Assembly (NCBI RefSeq): GCF_018873765.1
Contig: NW_025317403.1
Coordinates: 62,001-126,000, forward strand
DNA from: Telopea speciosissima
Taxonomy: Eukaryota > Streptophyta > Magnoliopsida > Proteales > Proteaceae
Direction of reading: 5' to 3'
Length of the DNA stretch: 64,000 nt
Positions 21,805-33,900 of this stretch are shown one piece after another (the first letter of the stretch is position 1; each line of letters starts with the position of its first letter). The notes below the pieces were generated by a model that was not told where the DNA came from, searched no databases, and saw nothing but the letters and a program-made list of their open reading frames with translations. The position numbers and the translations under genes were made by a program.

Positions 21805-24091
21805 GTTATGGTCAATAAGGAATGGCTTTCAGCCTTGTAAACTTGATAGGTTATGGTCAATGAGGAATGGCTTTCAGCCTTCCCTTCTTCTCATACCAAC
21901 TTTGACAGCCCAGACATTTCAGACCACTCCCCCATCTCTCTAGCTATTCAGCCCTTCCCTTCCTTTGGCCCCAAACCCTTTAAATACTTCGACATGTGGG
22001 CCTCTCACCCCTCTTTTTTAACCACAGTCCTTCAGGCTTGGGAAAAACCTGTCACTGCTTTCTCTTCCCCCCTCATTGCATTTTCTAGAAAGCTCAAAAA
22101 TGTCAAGGCAGCTTTCAAGGATTGCATTTCCAATACTTTTGGGAACATATCTGAATAGGTTTTGGAATGCAAGGACAGACTTGGCTCAATTCAGATTCGG
22201 CAGCAATCGGAACATTGCAATGGTGCTTTAGCAGATGAAGAAAACGCTACTTCTCTTAAGCTCTCTTCCTTACTTGCTCGTGAAGAGAGCTTTCTGAAGC
22301 AGAAATCTAGAATCAAGTGGCTTGAGCTGGGGGGACTCTAATTCTGCTTATTTTCACAGATCTCTGAAGGCCAAAGTTAATGCAAACTCCATTGTTCATC
22401 TTACAGCCCAGGATGGTTCCATTGTTTCCACAGTTAAAGGTATCAAAGACTTGGCTGTTCAACATTTCAAGGGCCTCTTCACCAGCTCTCAGTTGGCCTC
22501 CCCTCCCATCCCGAATGGCCTACTCAACAAATTCATCCCCACGGCTCTCCATGACTCTTTGAGCTCCATTCCTAATGAAGATGAGATTGCGGCTGCCATC
22601 CTCTCTCAAGGTTTTGCCCAGTCCCGGATGGCTTAAGTATGGGGTTCTTTTTAGCTGCCTGGGACATTATCAAGCTGGATCTTATTGCTGCCATTGTCAG
22701 CTTCTTCTATAACCCTTATCAGGTCAAAAGTATCCACACTTTTCACTGCCTCATCCCCAAGAAGGTTGGTACCTCTGCTACGAATGATTTTAGGCCCATT
22801 GGTCTTTGCAACCTCCTGTACAAATTTACCTATTTTCTATTCTTCTCTCTTTTACTTCTTGTACTTCTTTTTACTTCTCTTATTTCTTTTACTATCATAG
22901 CCTCTTCGGATCCATGTAGCCGACCCCATTTAGTTGGGATAAGGTTATGGTTGTTGTTGTTGTTGTTGTATCCTTGCTAGGCGGCTCAAAAGTGTGGTGG
23001 ATATTCTTGTCAGTGACAACCAATCTGCTTTAATCCCTGGAAGACATATCTCGGACAACATCCTTATTTGTCATGACATTATCAGAGCCTTGAGAGGAAA
23101 AATCATTCCCCTGCTATTCTCCTGAAGATTGACATCCACAAAGCCTTTGATTCTTTAAGGTGGGACTTCATAAGTCAGGTGATGACCAAAATGGGATTTC
23201 CTTGTATCTTTGTCAATTGGATTCAGGCTTGCATCTCTTCCCCAAAGTTTTCTGTGCTTGTTAATGGCAATTCGGCAGGCTACTTCGATGCCTCTGTGGG
23301 AATTAGACAAGGCTGCCCATTGTCCCCTTATTTGTTTACTTTGGCTTTAGAAGCTCTCTCCAGGGACATCCAAATTTGCACTGAACAACAGCTTATGGTG
23401 CCTATGCCTAAGTGTAAAGCTCTCAACCTCTCTCATTTGGCCTTTGCTGATGACCTGATGATCTTCGCCATGGATTCGTTAGCCTCTCTGGAGTCCATTA
23501 TGCTTTGCTTGCAACACTTTAATGAGCTATCGGGCCTACGCATTAACCCCTCAAAGTCCCTCATTTTCTTTGCGTGGGATTCTTAGCTGGAAAAGGCTCC
23601 TTTGCTTAAGAGATCTGGTTTTCAAGATGGTCACCTTCCTGTTAAGTATTTGGGTCTTCCTTTGATCCCTACCAGGCTTTCAGCTCATCACTGCACTCCT
23701 ATGCTTGACCTCATTCGGAAAAGGCTACAATTATGGAAAGGCAAGCTTCTCTCATATGCTGGTAGGCTGGTTCTTATCAGATCAGTCATGGAATCTTCGT
23801 ATATCTGGAATCTATGGGTTGCCTCAAGCTACTATAAAGTCCTTGGAATCCCTTTTAGCTTCCATCCCCTGGAAGGGCAAAGATACTTCCAGATTTCTTC
23901 ACCCCCTTCCCTGGGCTGCTGTGTGTCTGCCGAAGAATGAAGGAGGCTTGGGTATCAAAAGAATCAAAGAAGTGAATTTGGCTGGAATCTTGAAGTTAAT
24001 CTGGAAGATTTCTTCAAAGCAAAAGAGCATCTGGGTTGACTGGATATACTCAGGGCCCCTTCGACATGATTCCATTTGGACGGCTTCCCTG
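21805..24091 (+). pseudogene. L1-type LINE copy 4
   Basis: About 2.3 kb with the same ends as the other copies. It reads MVNEEWLSAFPSS, SPDISDHSPISL, then the linker and RT motifs FADDLMIF, LRINPSKSLIFF, VKYLGLPL and AGRLVLIRSV. Lesions include a stop at about 22156, an extra G near 22331, a small deletion in the RT N-part near 22615, the shared shift near 23110, and a stop at 23584-23586. It is interrupted at 22828-22970 by the 3' tail of an RTE-type LINE. The 35-base 5' duplication is present. Confidence 0.9.
22828..22970 (+). mobile_element. 3' tail of an RTE-type LINE inserted in LINE copy 4
   Basis: This 143-bp insert interrupts the LINE after TGTACAAATTT and ends in a (TTG)n tail before TCCTTGCTAGGCGG. 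Its body carries GTAGCCGACCCCATTTAG and TTGGGATAAGG, the usual 3' end of plant RTE-clade LINEs. Compared with the other LINE copies, about 10 bases of host sequence (the TATTGCCAAGA part) are missing at the site, so insertion came with a small target deletion rather than a duplication. Confidence 0.78.
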
Positions 24092-24703
24092 TCAGTTTCA
24101 CCTAAAGATATTTATCTCCCATTTTCAAAACGTATCACTATAATTGCGATCCGGTTAAGTATGGGAAAATTTATTCCGCTTGAAAATTTGTTCAAGGAAT
24201 TTTAGTACTTTCAGCTAGATTTGGTCTCATTCTGTCGGTTTAGAGAATCCAATAACTAACTAATTTCCTCTAAATCATTTTCAGCTACAGATCTCTCTCC
24301 TTTTTCCGAAACCATATCATTATAATGGCGATCCGGACGAGTATGGACAAAATAATTTCGCCTGGAAGTTGGCTAAAGGAATATTCGTACTTTATGCTAG
24401 ATTAGGTCTCATTCTCTCGGTCTGAAGAATCCAAGACCTGGGCCGATATTTCCTCAAAATCAGTTTCAGCTACAGATCTCTATCTTCTTTTTCCGATGCG
24501 TATCATTATAATGGCTAACCGGACGTGTATGGACAAAGTTATTCCGCTTGGAAGTTGGCCAATGGAATTTTAGTTATTTTAGCTGGATTGGGACTCATTC
24601 TTTCGGTCCAGATAATTCAAGATCTGTGCCGATATTTTCTATAAATTAGTTTCACCTACAAATCACTATCCCCCATTTTTTTAATCACATTATAATGGCT
24701 AAC
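24092..24703 (-). repeat. 184-bp satellite, minus-orientation arm of unit 4
   Basis: Just over three reverse-oriented monomers after LINE copy 4, mirrored by the start of the plus array at 24738. Confidence 0.88.
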
Positions 24704-24737
24704 CGGACGAGTATGGGCTAAGTTATTCTGCCCGGAT
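24704..24737. other. palindrome centre loop, unit 4 (reversed)
   Basis: A 34-nt spacer starting CGGACGAGTATGGGCTAAG and ending TTCTGCCCGGAT. It is the exact reverse complement of the unit 2 loop, while the flanking stems GGCTAAC and GTTAGCC keep their positions. Confidence 0.88.
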
Positions 24738-27700
24738 GTTAGCCAATATAATGTGTTTAAAAAATGGGGGATAGTGATTTGTAGGTGAAACTAATTTATA
24801 GGAAATATCGGCCTAGATCTTGGATTATCTAGACCGAAAGAATGAGTCCCAATCCAGCTAAAATAACTAAAATTGCATTGGCAAACTTCCAAGCGGAATA
24901 ACTTTGTCCATACACGTCCGGTTAGCCATTATAATGATACTTATCGGAAAAAGAAGATAGAGATCTGTAGCTGAAACTGATTTTGAGGAAATATCGGCCC
25001 AGGTCTTGGATTCTTCAGACCGAGAGAATGAGACCTAATCTAGCATAAAGTACGAATATTCCTTTAGCCAACTTCCAGGCGAAATTATTTTGTCCATACT
25101 CGTCCGGATCGCCATTATAATGATATGTTTTCGGAAAAAGGAGAGAGATCTGTAGCTGAAACTGATTTAGAGAAAATCAATCAGTTATTGGATTCTCTAA
25201 ACCGACAGAATGAGACCAAATCTAGTTGAAAGCACTAAAATTCCTTGAACCAACTTCCAAGCGGAATAAAATTTCCCATACTTATCCAGAACCCAATTAT
25301 AATGAAACGTTTTGAAAATGGGAGATAAATATCTTTAGGTGACACAGATTTAGAGGAAATACTGGCCGAGTTCTTAGATTCTCTAGACTGACAGAATGAG
25401 ACAAAATCTAGCCAAAAGTACTAGAATTCCTTTAACCAACTTCCGAGCGGAATAAATTTTCTCATACTCATCCGCATTGCAATTATAATGATACGTTTTC
25501 GAAAATAGAAGATAAAAATATTTAGGTGAAACTGATTTAGAGGTAATATCGGCCCAGTTCTTGGATTCTCTAAACCGACAGAATGGGAGAAAGAGATTTG
25601 TTGGTGAAACTAATTTAGAGGAAATATCGGCCTCTTGGATTCTCTGGACCAATAGAATGACACCCAATCAATTAAAAAGTACTTAAATTCTTAACGCCAA
25701 AATCCGGGCGGAATAACTTTGCCATACTCGTCCGGTTGGCCATTATAATATGAATTTTGAATATAGGAGAAAGATCAGTAGGTAACACCACTAATTTAGA
25801 GGAAATATCGCCCAAGTTCTTGGACTCTCGGGACCGAAAGAATGAGACCAAATCCAGCATAAAGCACATAAATTCCTCGAGCAAACTACCAAGCAGAATA
25901 AACTATCCCATAATCGTCCGTTTCGCAATTATAATGATATGTAATTGGAAAAGGAGATAGAGATCTGTAGGTGAAACTGATTTAGAGGTAATATCAGCCC
26001 AGCTCTTGGATACTCCAGACCGACAGAATGAGACCCTATTCAGTAGAATGTACTAAAATTCTTACGGCCAACATCCGGGAAGAATAACTTAGCCCATACT
26101 CATGTGGTTAGCCATTATAATATGTGTTACAAAAATGAGAGACAGTGATTTGTAGGTGAAAATAATTTATAGGAAATATTGGCCAAGATCTTGGATTATC
26201 TGAACCGATAGAATGAGACCCAATCCAGCTGAAATTAGTAAAATTCCATTAGCCAACTTCCAAGTGGAATAACTTTAACCATACATGTCCGGTTAGCCAT
26301 TATAATGATACGCATCAGACAAAGGAGCTAAAGATCTGTAACTGAAACTGATTTAGAGGAAATATCGGCCCAGGTCTTGGATTCTCTGGACCAACAGAAT
26401 GAGACCCAATATAGCATAAAGTACAAATATTCCTTTAGCCAACTACCAGGCGGAATTAATTTGCCCATACTCATCCGGTTCGCCATTATAATGATATGTT
26501 TTCGGAAAAAGGAGAAAGAGATTTGTAGCTGAAACTGATTTAGAGGAAATCAGTCCAGTTCTTAGATTCTCTAAACTGATAGAATGAACCAAATCTAGCT
26601 AAAAGTACTAAAATCCCTTAACCAATTTCCAAGCGGAATAAATTTTCCCATACTTATCAGGATTGCAATTATAATGATACGTTTTGAAAATGGGAGATAA
26701 AGATCTTTAGGTGAAACAGATTTAGAGGTAATATTGGCCCAGTTCTTGGATTCTCTAGACAGACAGAATGAGACCAAATATAGCCGAAAGTACTAAAATT
26801 CCTTGAACCAACTTCCGGGCGGAATAAATTTTCTCATACTCATCTATACTGCAATTATAATGATACGTTTTCGACTTTAGGTGAAACTGATTTAGACGTA
26901 ATATCGGCTCAGTTCTTGGATTCTCTGGACCGACAGAATGAGACCAAATATAGCTGAAAGTACTAAAATTTCTTGAGCCAACTTTAGGGCAGATTAACTT
27001 TGCACATACTCATTTGGTTCGCTATTATAATAATATGTTTACGAAAATGGGAGATAGAGATCTGTTGGTGAAACTAATTTAGAGGAAATATCAGCCCAGT
27101 TCTTGGATTCTTTGGACCGACAGAATGAGACCCAATCAAACAAAAAGTACTAAAATACTTAGGGCCAACTTCCGGGCAGAATAACTTTGCCCATACTCAT
27201 CCGGTTAGCCATTATAATATGTATTTTGAAAAAGGGAGAAAAATCAGTCGGAAAAACTAATTTTGGGGAAATACGTAAATTAGTATGTAAATTCCTTGAG
27301 CAAACTTTCGGGCAGAATAAAGTTGCCCATAATTATCCAGTTCGCAATTATAATGAAATGTATTTGGAAAAGGAGATAGAGATCTGTAGCTGAAACTGAT
27401 TTAGAGGCAATATCAGCCCAGCTCTTGGATACTCCAGACCGACAGAATGAGACACAATCCAGTAGAATGTACTAAAATTCTTACGACCAACATCCGGGAA
27501 GAATAACTTAGCCCATTCTCATCCTTTTAGCCATTATAATATGTGTTTCAAAAATGGGAGATAGTGATTTGTGGGTGAAACCAATTTATCGGAAATATCG
27601 GCCTTGATCTTGGATTATTAGGACCGACAGAATGAGACCCAATCCAGCTGAAATTACTAAAATACCATTGGCCAACTTCCAGGCAGAATAACTTTGCCCA

Positions 27701-28196
27701 TACGTTCGGTTAGCCATTATAATGATACGTTTCGGAAAAAGGAGATAGAGAACTGTAGATGAAACTGATTTAGGGGAAATATCGCCCAAGTCTTGCATTC
27801 TCTGAACCGATAGAATCAGACCCAATCTAGCATAAAGTACAAATATTCCTTTAGCCAACTTCTAGGCGGAATTAATTTGCCCACACTCATCCGATTCGCC
27901 ATTATAATTATATGTTTTCGGAAAAAGGAGAAAGAGAACTGTAGCTGAAACTGATTTTGAGGAAATCAGTCTAGTTCTTGGAATCTCTAAACCGACAGAA
28001 TGAACCAAATCTATCTAAAAGAACTAAAATTCCCTGAACCAATTTCCAGGCGGAATAAATTTTCCCACACTAATCCGGATTGCAATTATAATGATACATT
28101 TCGAAAATGGGAGATAAAGATCTTTAGGTGAAACTGATTTAGAGGTAACATTGACCCAGTTCTTGGATTCTCTGGACTGACAGAATTCCTTAAACC
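24738..28196 (+). repeat. 184-bp satellite, plus-orientation array of unit 4
   Basis: About 18-19 monomers. The stretch 25630-27400 is nearly identical in variant order to 31960-33730 of unit 5, including shared private features such as GTAACACCACTAATTTAGAGG and AGGAGCTAAAGATCTGTAAC. The last monomer is truncated at the LINE copy 5 junction: ACTGACAGAAT runs directly into TCCTTAAACCAATGAGG. Confidence 0.92.
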
Positions 28197-30342
28197 AATG
28201 AGGAATGGCTTTCATCCTTGTAAACTTGACAGGGTTATGGTCAATGAGGAATGGCTTTCAGCCTTCCCTTTTTCTCATGCCAACTTTGACAGCCTAGACA
28301 TTTCAGACCACTCCCCCATCTCTCTAGCTATTAAGCCCTCCCCTTCCTTTTGGACCCAAATCCTTTAAATACTACGACATGTGGGCCTCCCACCCCTCTT
28401 TTTTAACCACAGTCCTTCAGGCTTTGGAAAAATCTGTCACTGCTTTCTCTTCCCCCCTCATTGCATTTTCTAGAAAGCTCAAAAATGTCAAGGCAGCTTT
28501 CAAGGATTGGAATTCCAATACTTTTTAGAACATATTTCAACAGGTTTTGGAATGCAAGGACAGACTTGGCTCAATTCAGATTCGGCTGCAATCGGATCAT
28601 TGCAATGGTGCTTTAGCAGATGAAGAAAAGGCTACTTCTCTCGAGCTCTCTTCCTTACTTGCTCGAGAAGAGAGTTTTCTAAAGCAGAAATCTAGAATCA
28701 AGTGGCTTGAGCTGGGGGACTCTAATTCTGCTTATTTTCACAGATCTCTAAAGGCCAAAGTTAATGTAAACTCCATTATTCATCTTACAGCCCAGGATGG
28801 TTCCATTGTCTCCACTGTTAAAGGTATCAAAGACTTGGCTGTTCAGCATTTCAAGGGCCTCTTCACCAGCTCTCAGTTGACCTCCCCTCCCATCCCGAAT
28901 GGCCTACTCAACAAATTCATCCCCTCGGCCCTCCATGACTCTTTGAGCTCCATTCCTAATGAAGATGAGATTGTGGCTGCCATCCTTTCTCAAGGTTTCG
29001 GGAGCCCCAGGCCCGGATGGCTTCAGTATAGGGTTCTTTTTAGCTGCCTAGGACATTATCAAGCTGGATCTTATTGCTGCCACTGTCAGCTCTTCTACAA
29101 CCCTTATCAGGTCAAAGGAATCCACACTTTTCTCTGCCCCATCCCCAAGAAGGACGGTGCCTCTGCTATGAATGATTTCAGGCCCATTGCTCTTTGCAAC
29201 CTCCTGTACAAATTATTGCCAAGATCCTTGCTAGGCGGCTCAAAAGTGTGGCGGATATTCTTGTCAGTGACAACCAATCTACTTTATTCCCTGGAAGACA
29301 TATCTCGAACAACATCCTTATTTGTCATGACATTGTCAGAGCTTTGAGAGGAAAAATCATTCCCCTGCTATTCTCCTAAAGATTGACATCCACAAAGCCT
29401 TTGATTCTTTAAGGTGGGACTTCATAAGTCAGATGATGACCAAGATGGGATTTCCTTGTATCTTTGTCAATTGGATTCAGGCTTGCACCTCTTCCCCAAA
29501 GTTTTCTGTGCATATTAATGGCAGCCCGGCAGGCTACTTTGATGCCTCTGTGGGAATTAGAAAAGGCTGCCCTTTGTCCCCTTAAATGTTTACTTTGGCT
29601 TTGGAAGCTCTCACTAGGGACATCCAAATTTGCACTGAACAACAGCTTGTTGTGCCTATGCCTAAGTGTAAACCTCTCAACCTCTCTCATTTGTCTTTTG
29701 CGGATGACCTGATGATATTCTCTAAGGCCTCGTTAGCCTCTCTGGAGTCCATTATGCTTTGCTTGCAGTACTTTCATGAGCTATCGGGCCTGCACATCAA
29801 CCCCACAAAGTCCCTCATTTTCTTTGCGGGGATTCTGAGCTGGACAAGGCTCCTTTGCTTCAAAGATCTGATTTTCAAGAAGGTCACCTTCCTGTTAAGT
29901 ATTTGGGTCTTCCTTTGATCCCTGCCAAACTTTTCAGCTCCTCACTGCACTCCTATGCTTGACCTCATTCGGAAAAGGCTGCAATTATGGAAAGGCAAGC
30001 TTCTCTCATATGCTGGTAGGCTGGTTCTTATCAGATCAGTCTTGGAATCTTCGTATATCTGAAATCTACGGGTTGCCTCATGCTACTATAAAGTCCTTGG
30101 AATCCCTTTTAGCTTCCATCCTCTGGAAGGACAAAGATACTTCCAGATTTCTTCACCCCCCCTTGGCTGCTGTGTGTCTGCCGAAGAATGAAGGAAGCTT
30201 GGGCATCAGAAGAATCAAAGAAGTGAACTTGGCTGATATCTTGAAGTTAATATAGAAGATTGCTTCAAAGCAAAAGAGCATCTGGGTTGACTGGATATAC
30301 TCAGGGACCCTTTGGCATGATTCCATTTCGACAGCTTCCCTG
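28197..30342 (+). pseudogene. L1-type LINE copy 5
   Basis: About 2.1 kb. It carries the longest open stretch of the LINE copies, 28547-29347, covering the linker (KSRIKWLELGDSNSAYFHRS), the region before RT and part of the RT. That open frame runs out of the true RT frame at the shared lesion after SQGF (about 29000), so its C-terminal third is read out of frame. RT pieces at 29194-29379 and 29586-29918 (FADDLMIFSKA, GLHINPTKSLIFF) lie in other frames. A stop interrupts PYLFTL at about 29583. It ends at the common truncated 3' point. It is not functional. Confidence 0.9.
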
Positions 30343-30947
30343 TCAGTTTCACCTAAAGATATTTATCTCCCATTTTCAAAACGAATCATTATAATCGCGA
30401 TCCGGATAAGAATGGGAAAATCTATTCCGCTTGGAAGTTGGTTCAAGGAATTTTAGTACTTTCAGCTAGATTTGGTCTCATTCTGTCAGTTTAGAGAATC
30501 CAATAACTAACTGATTTCCTCTAAATCAGTTTCAGCTATAGATCTCTCTCCTTTTTCCGAAAACATATATCATTATAATGGCGATCCGGACGAGTATGGA
30601 CAAATTAATTTCGCCTGGAAGTTGGCTAAAGGAATATTTGTACTTTATGCTATTGGGTCTCATTCTGTCGTTCCAAAGAATCCAAGACCTGGACCGATAT
30701 TTCCTAAAAATCAGTTTCAGCTACAGATCTCTATCTTCTTTTTCCGATGCGTATCATTATAATGGCTAACCGGACGTGTATGGACAAAGTTATTCCGCTT
30801 GGAAGTTGGCCAATGGAATTTTAGTTATTTTAGCTAGATTGCGACTCATTCTTTCGGTCCAGATAATCCAAGGCCGATATTTCCTATAAATTAGTTTCAC
30901 CTACAAATCACTATCCCCCATTTTTTGAAACACATTATAACGCTAAC
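30343..30947 (-). repeat. 184-bp satellite, minus-orientation arm of unit 5
   Basis: Just over three reverse-oriented monomers after LINE copy 5, the left arm of the fifth palindrome. Confidence 0.88.
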
Positions 30948-30981
30948 CGGACGAGTATGGGCTAAGTTATTCTGCCCGGAT
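30948..30981. other. palindrome centre loop, unit 5 (reversed)
   Basis: A 34-nt spacer identical to the unit 4 loop (CGGACGAGTATGGGCTAAG at its start), reversed relative to units 1-3. Confidence 0.88.
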
Positions 30982-33900
30982 GTTAGCCATTATAATGTGT
31001 TTCAAAAATGGGGGATAGTGATTTGTAGGTGAAACTAATTTATAGGAAATATCGGCCTAGATCTTGGATTATCTGGACCGAAAGAATGAGTCCCAATCCA
31101 GCTAAAATAACTAAAATTTCATTGGCCAACTTCCAAGCGGAATAACTTTGTCCATACACGTCCGGTTAGCCATTATAATGATACGGATCGGAAAAAGAAG
31201 ATAGAGATCTGTAGCTGAAACTGATTTTGAGGAAATATCGGCCCAGGTCTTGGATTCTTTGGACCGACAGAATGAGACCCAATCTAGCATTAAGTACAAA
31301 TATTCCTTTAGCCAACTTCTAGGAGAAATTAATTTGTCCATACTTGTCCTGATCGCCATTATAATGATATGTTTTCGGAAAAAGGAGAGAGATCTGTAGC
31401 TGAAACTGATTTAGAGGAAATCAGTCAGTTATTGGATTCTCTAAACCGACAGAATGAGACCAAATCTAGCCGAAAGTACTAAAATTCCTTGAACCAACTT
31501 CCAAGCGGAATAAATTTTCTCATCCTTATCCGGATCGTAATTATAATGATACGTTTTGAAAATGGGAGATAAATATCTTTAGGTGAAACTGATTTAGAGG
31601 AAAAACTGGCCGAGTTCTTAGATTCTCTAGACTGACAGAATGAGACAAAATCTAGCCAAAAGTACTAGAATTCCTTTAACCAACTTCCGAGCGGAATAAA
31701 TTTTCTCATACTCATCCGCATTGCAATTATAATGACACGTTTTTGAAAATAGAAGATAAAAATATTTAGGTGAAACTGATTTAGAGGTAATATCGGCCTA
31801 GTTCTTGGATTCTCTAGACCGACAGAATGAGGTCAAATCTAGCTGAAAGTAATCAATTCCTTGAGCCAACTTCCGGTTCGCTATTATAATTATGTGTTTA
31901 CAAAAATGGGAGATAGAGATTTGTTGGTGAAACTAATTTAGAGGAAATATCGGCCTCTTGGATTCTCTGGACCAATAGAATGAGACCCAATCAATCAAAA
32001 AGTACTTAAATTCTTAACGCCAAAATCTGGGCGGAATAACTTTGCCATACTCATCCGGTTGACCATTATAATATGAATTTTGAATATAGGAGAAAGATCA
32101 GCAGGTAACACCACTAATTTAGAGGAAATATCGCCCAAGTTCTTGGACTCTCGAGACCGAAAGAATGAGACCAAATCCAGCATAAAGTACATAAATTCCT
32201 CGAGCAAACTACCAGGCAGAATAAACTATCCCATAACCGTCCGTTTCGCAATTATAATGATATGTAATTGGAAAAGGAGATAGAGATCTGTAGGTGAAAC
32301 TGATTTAGAGGTAATATCAGCCCAGCTCTTGGATACTCCAGACCGACAAAATGAGACCCTATTCAGTAGAATGTACTAAAATTCTTACGGCCAACATCCG
32401 GGAAGAATAACTTAGCCCATACTCATCTGGTTAGCCATTATAATATGTGTTACAAAAATGGGAGAGAGTGATTTGTAGGTGAAAATAATTTATAGGAAAT
32501 ATTGGCCGAGATCTTGGATTATCTGGACCGATAGAATGAGACCCAATCCAGCTGAAATTACTAAAATTCCATTAGCCAACTTCCAAGTGGAATAACTTTA
32601 ACCATACATGTCCGGTTAGCCATTATAATGATACGCATCGGACAAAGGAGCTAAAGATCTGTAACTGAAACTGATTTAGAGGAAATATCGGCCCAGGTCT
32701 TGGATTCTCTGGACCAACAGAATGAGACCCAATATAGCATAAAGTACAAATATTCCTTTAGCCAACTACCAGGCGGAATTAATTTGCGCATACTCATCCT
32801 GTTCGCCATTATAATTATATGTTTTCGGAAAAAGGAGAAAGAGATTTGTAGCTGAAACTGATTTAGAGGAAATCAGTTCAGTTCTTAGATTCTCTAAACT
32901 AACAGAATGAACCAAATCTAGCTAAAAGTACTAAAATCCCTTGACCAATTTCCAAGCGGAATAAATTTTCCCATACTTATCAGGATTGCAATTATAATGT
33001 TACGTTTTGAAAATGGGAGATAAAGATCTTTAGGTGAAACAGATTTAGAGGTAATATTGGCCCAGTTCTTGGATTCTCTAGACAGACAGAATGAGACCAA
33101 ATATAGCCGAAAGTACTAAAATTCCTTGAACCAACTTCCAGGCGGAATAAATTTTCTCATACTCATCTATACTACAATTATAATGATACGTTTTCGAAAA
33201 TAGGAGATTAAAGACTTTAGGTGAAACTGATTTAGACGTAATATCGGCTCAGTTCTTGGATTCTCTGGACCGACAGAATGAGACCAAATATAGCTGAAAG
33301 TACTAAAATTTCTTAAGCCAACTTTAGGGCAGATTAACTTTGCACATACTGATCTGGTTCGCTATTATAATAATATGTTTACGAAAATGGGAGATAAAGA
33401 TCTGTTGGTGAAACTAATTTAGAGGAAATATCAGCCCAGTTCTTGGATTCTTTGGACCGACAGAATGAGACCCAATCAAACAAAAAGTACTAAAATTCTT
33501 AGGGCCAACTTTCGGGCGGAGTAACTTTGCCCATACTCGTCCGATTAGCCATTATAATATGTATTTTGAAAAAGAGAGAAAAATCAGTCGGAAAAACTAA
33601 TTTTGGGGAAATACGTAAATTAGTACGTAAATTCCTTGAGCAAACTTTCGGGCAGAATAAAGTTGCCCATAATTATCCAGTTCGCAATTATAATGAAATG
33701 TATTTGGAAAAAAGGAGATAGAGATCTGTAGCTGAAACTGATTTAGAGGTAATATCAGCCCAGCTCTTGGATACTCCAGACCGACAGAATGAGACCCTAT
33801 TCAGTAGAATGTACTAAAATTCTTACGGCCAACATCCGGGAAGAATAACTTAGCCCATACTCATCTGGTTAGCCATTATAATATGTGTTACAAAAATGGG

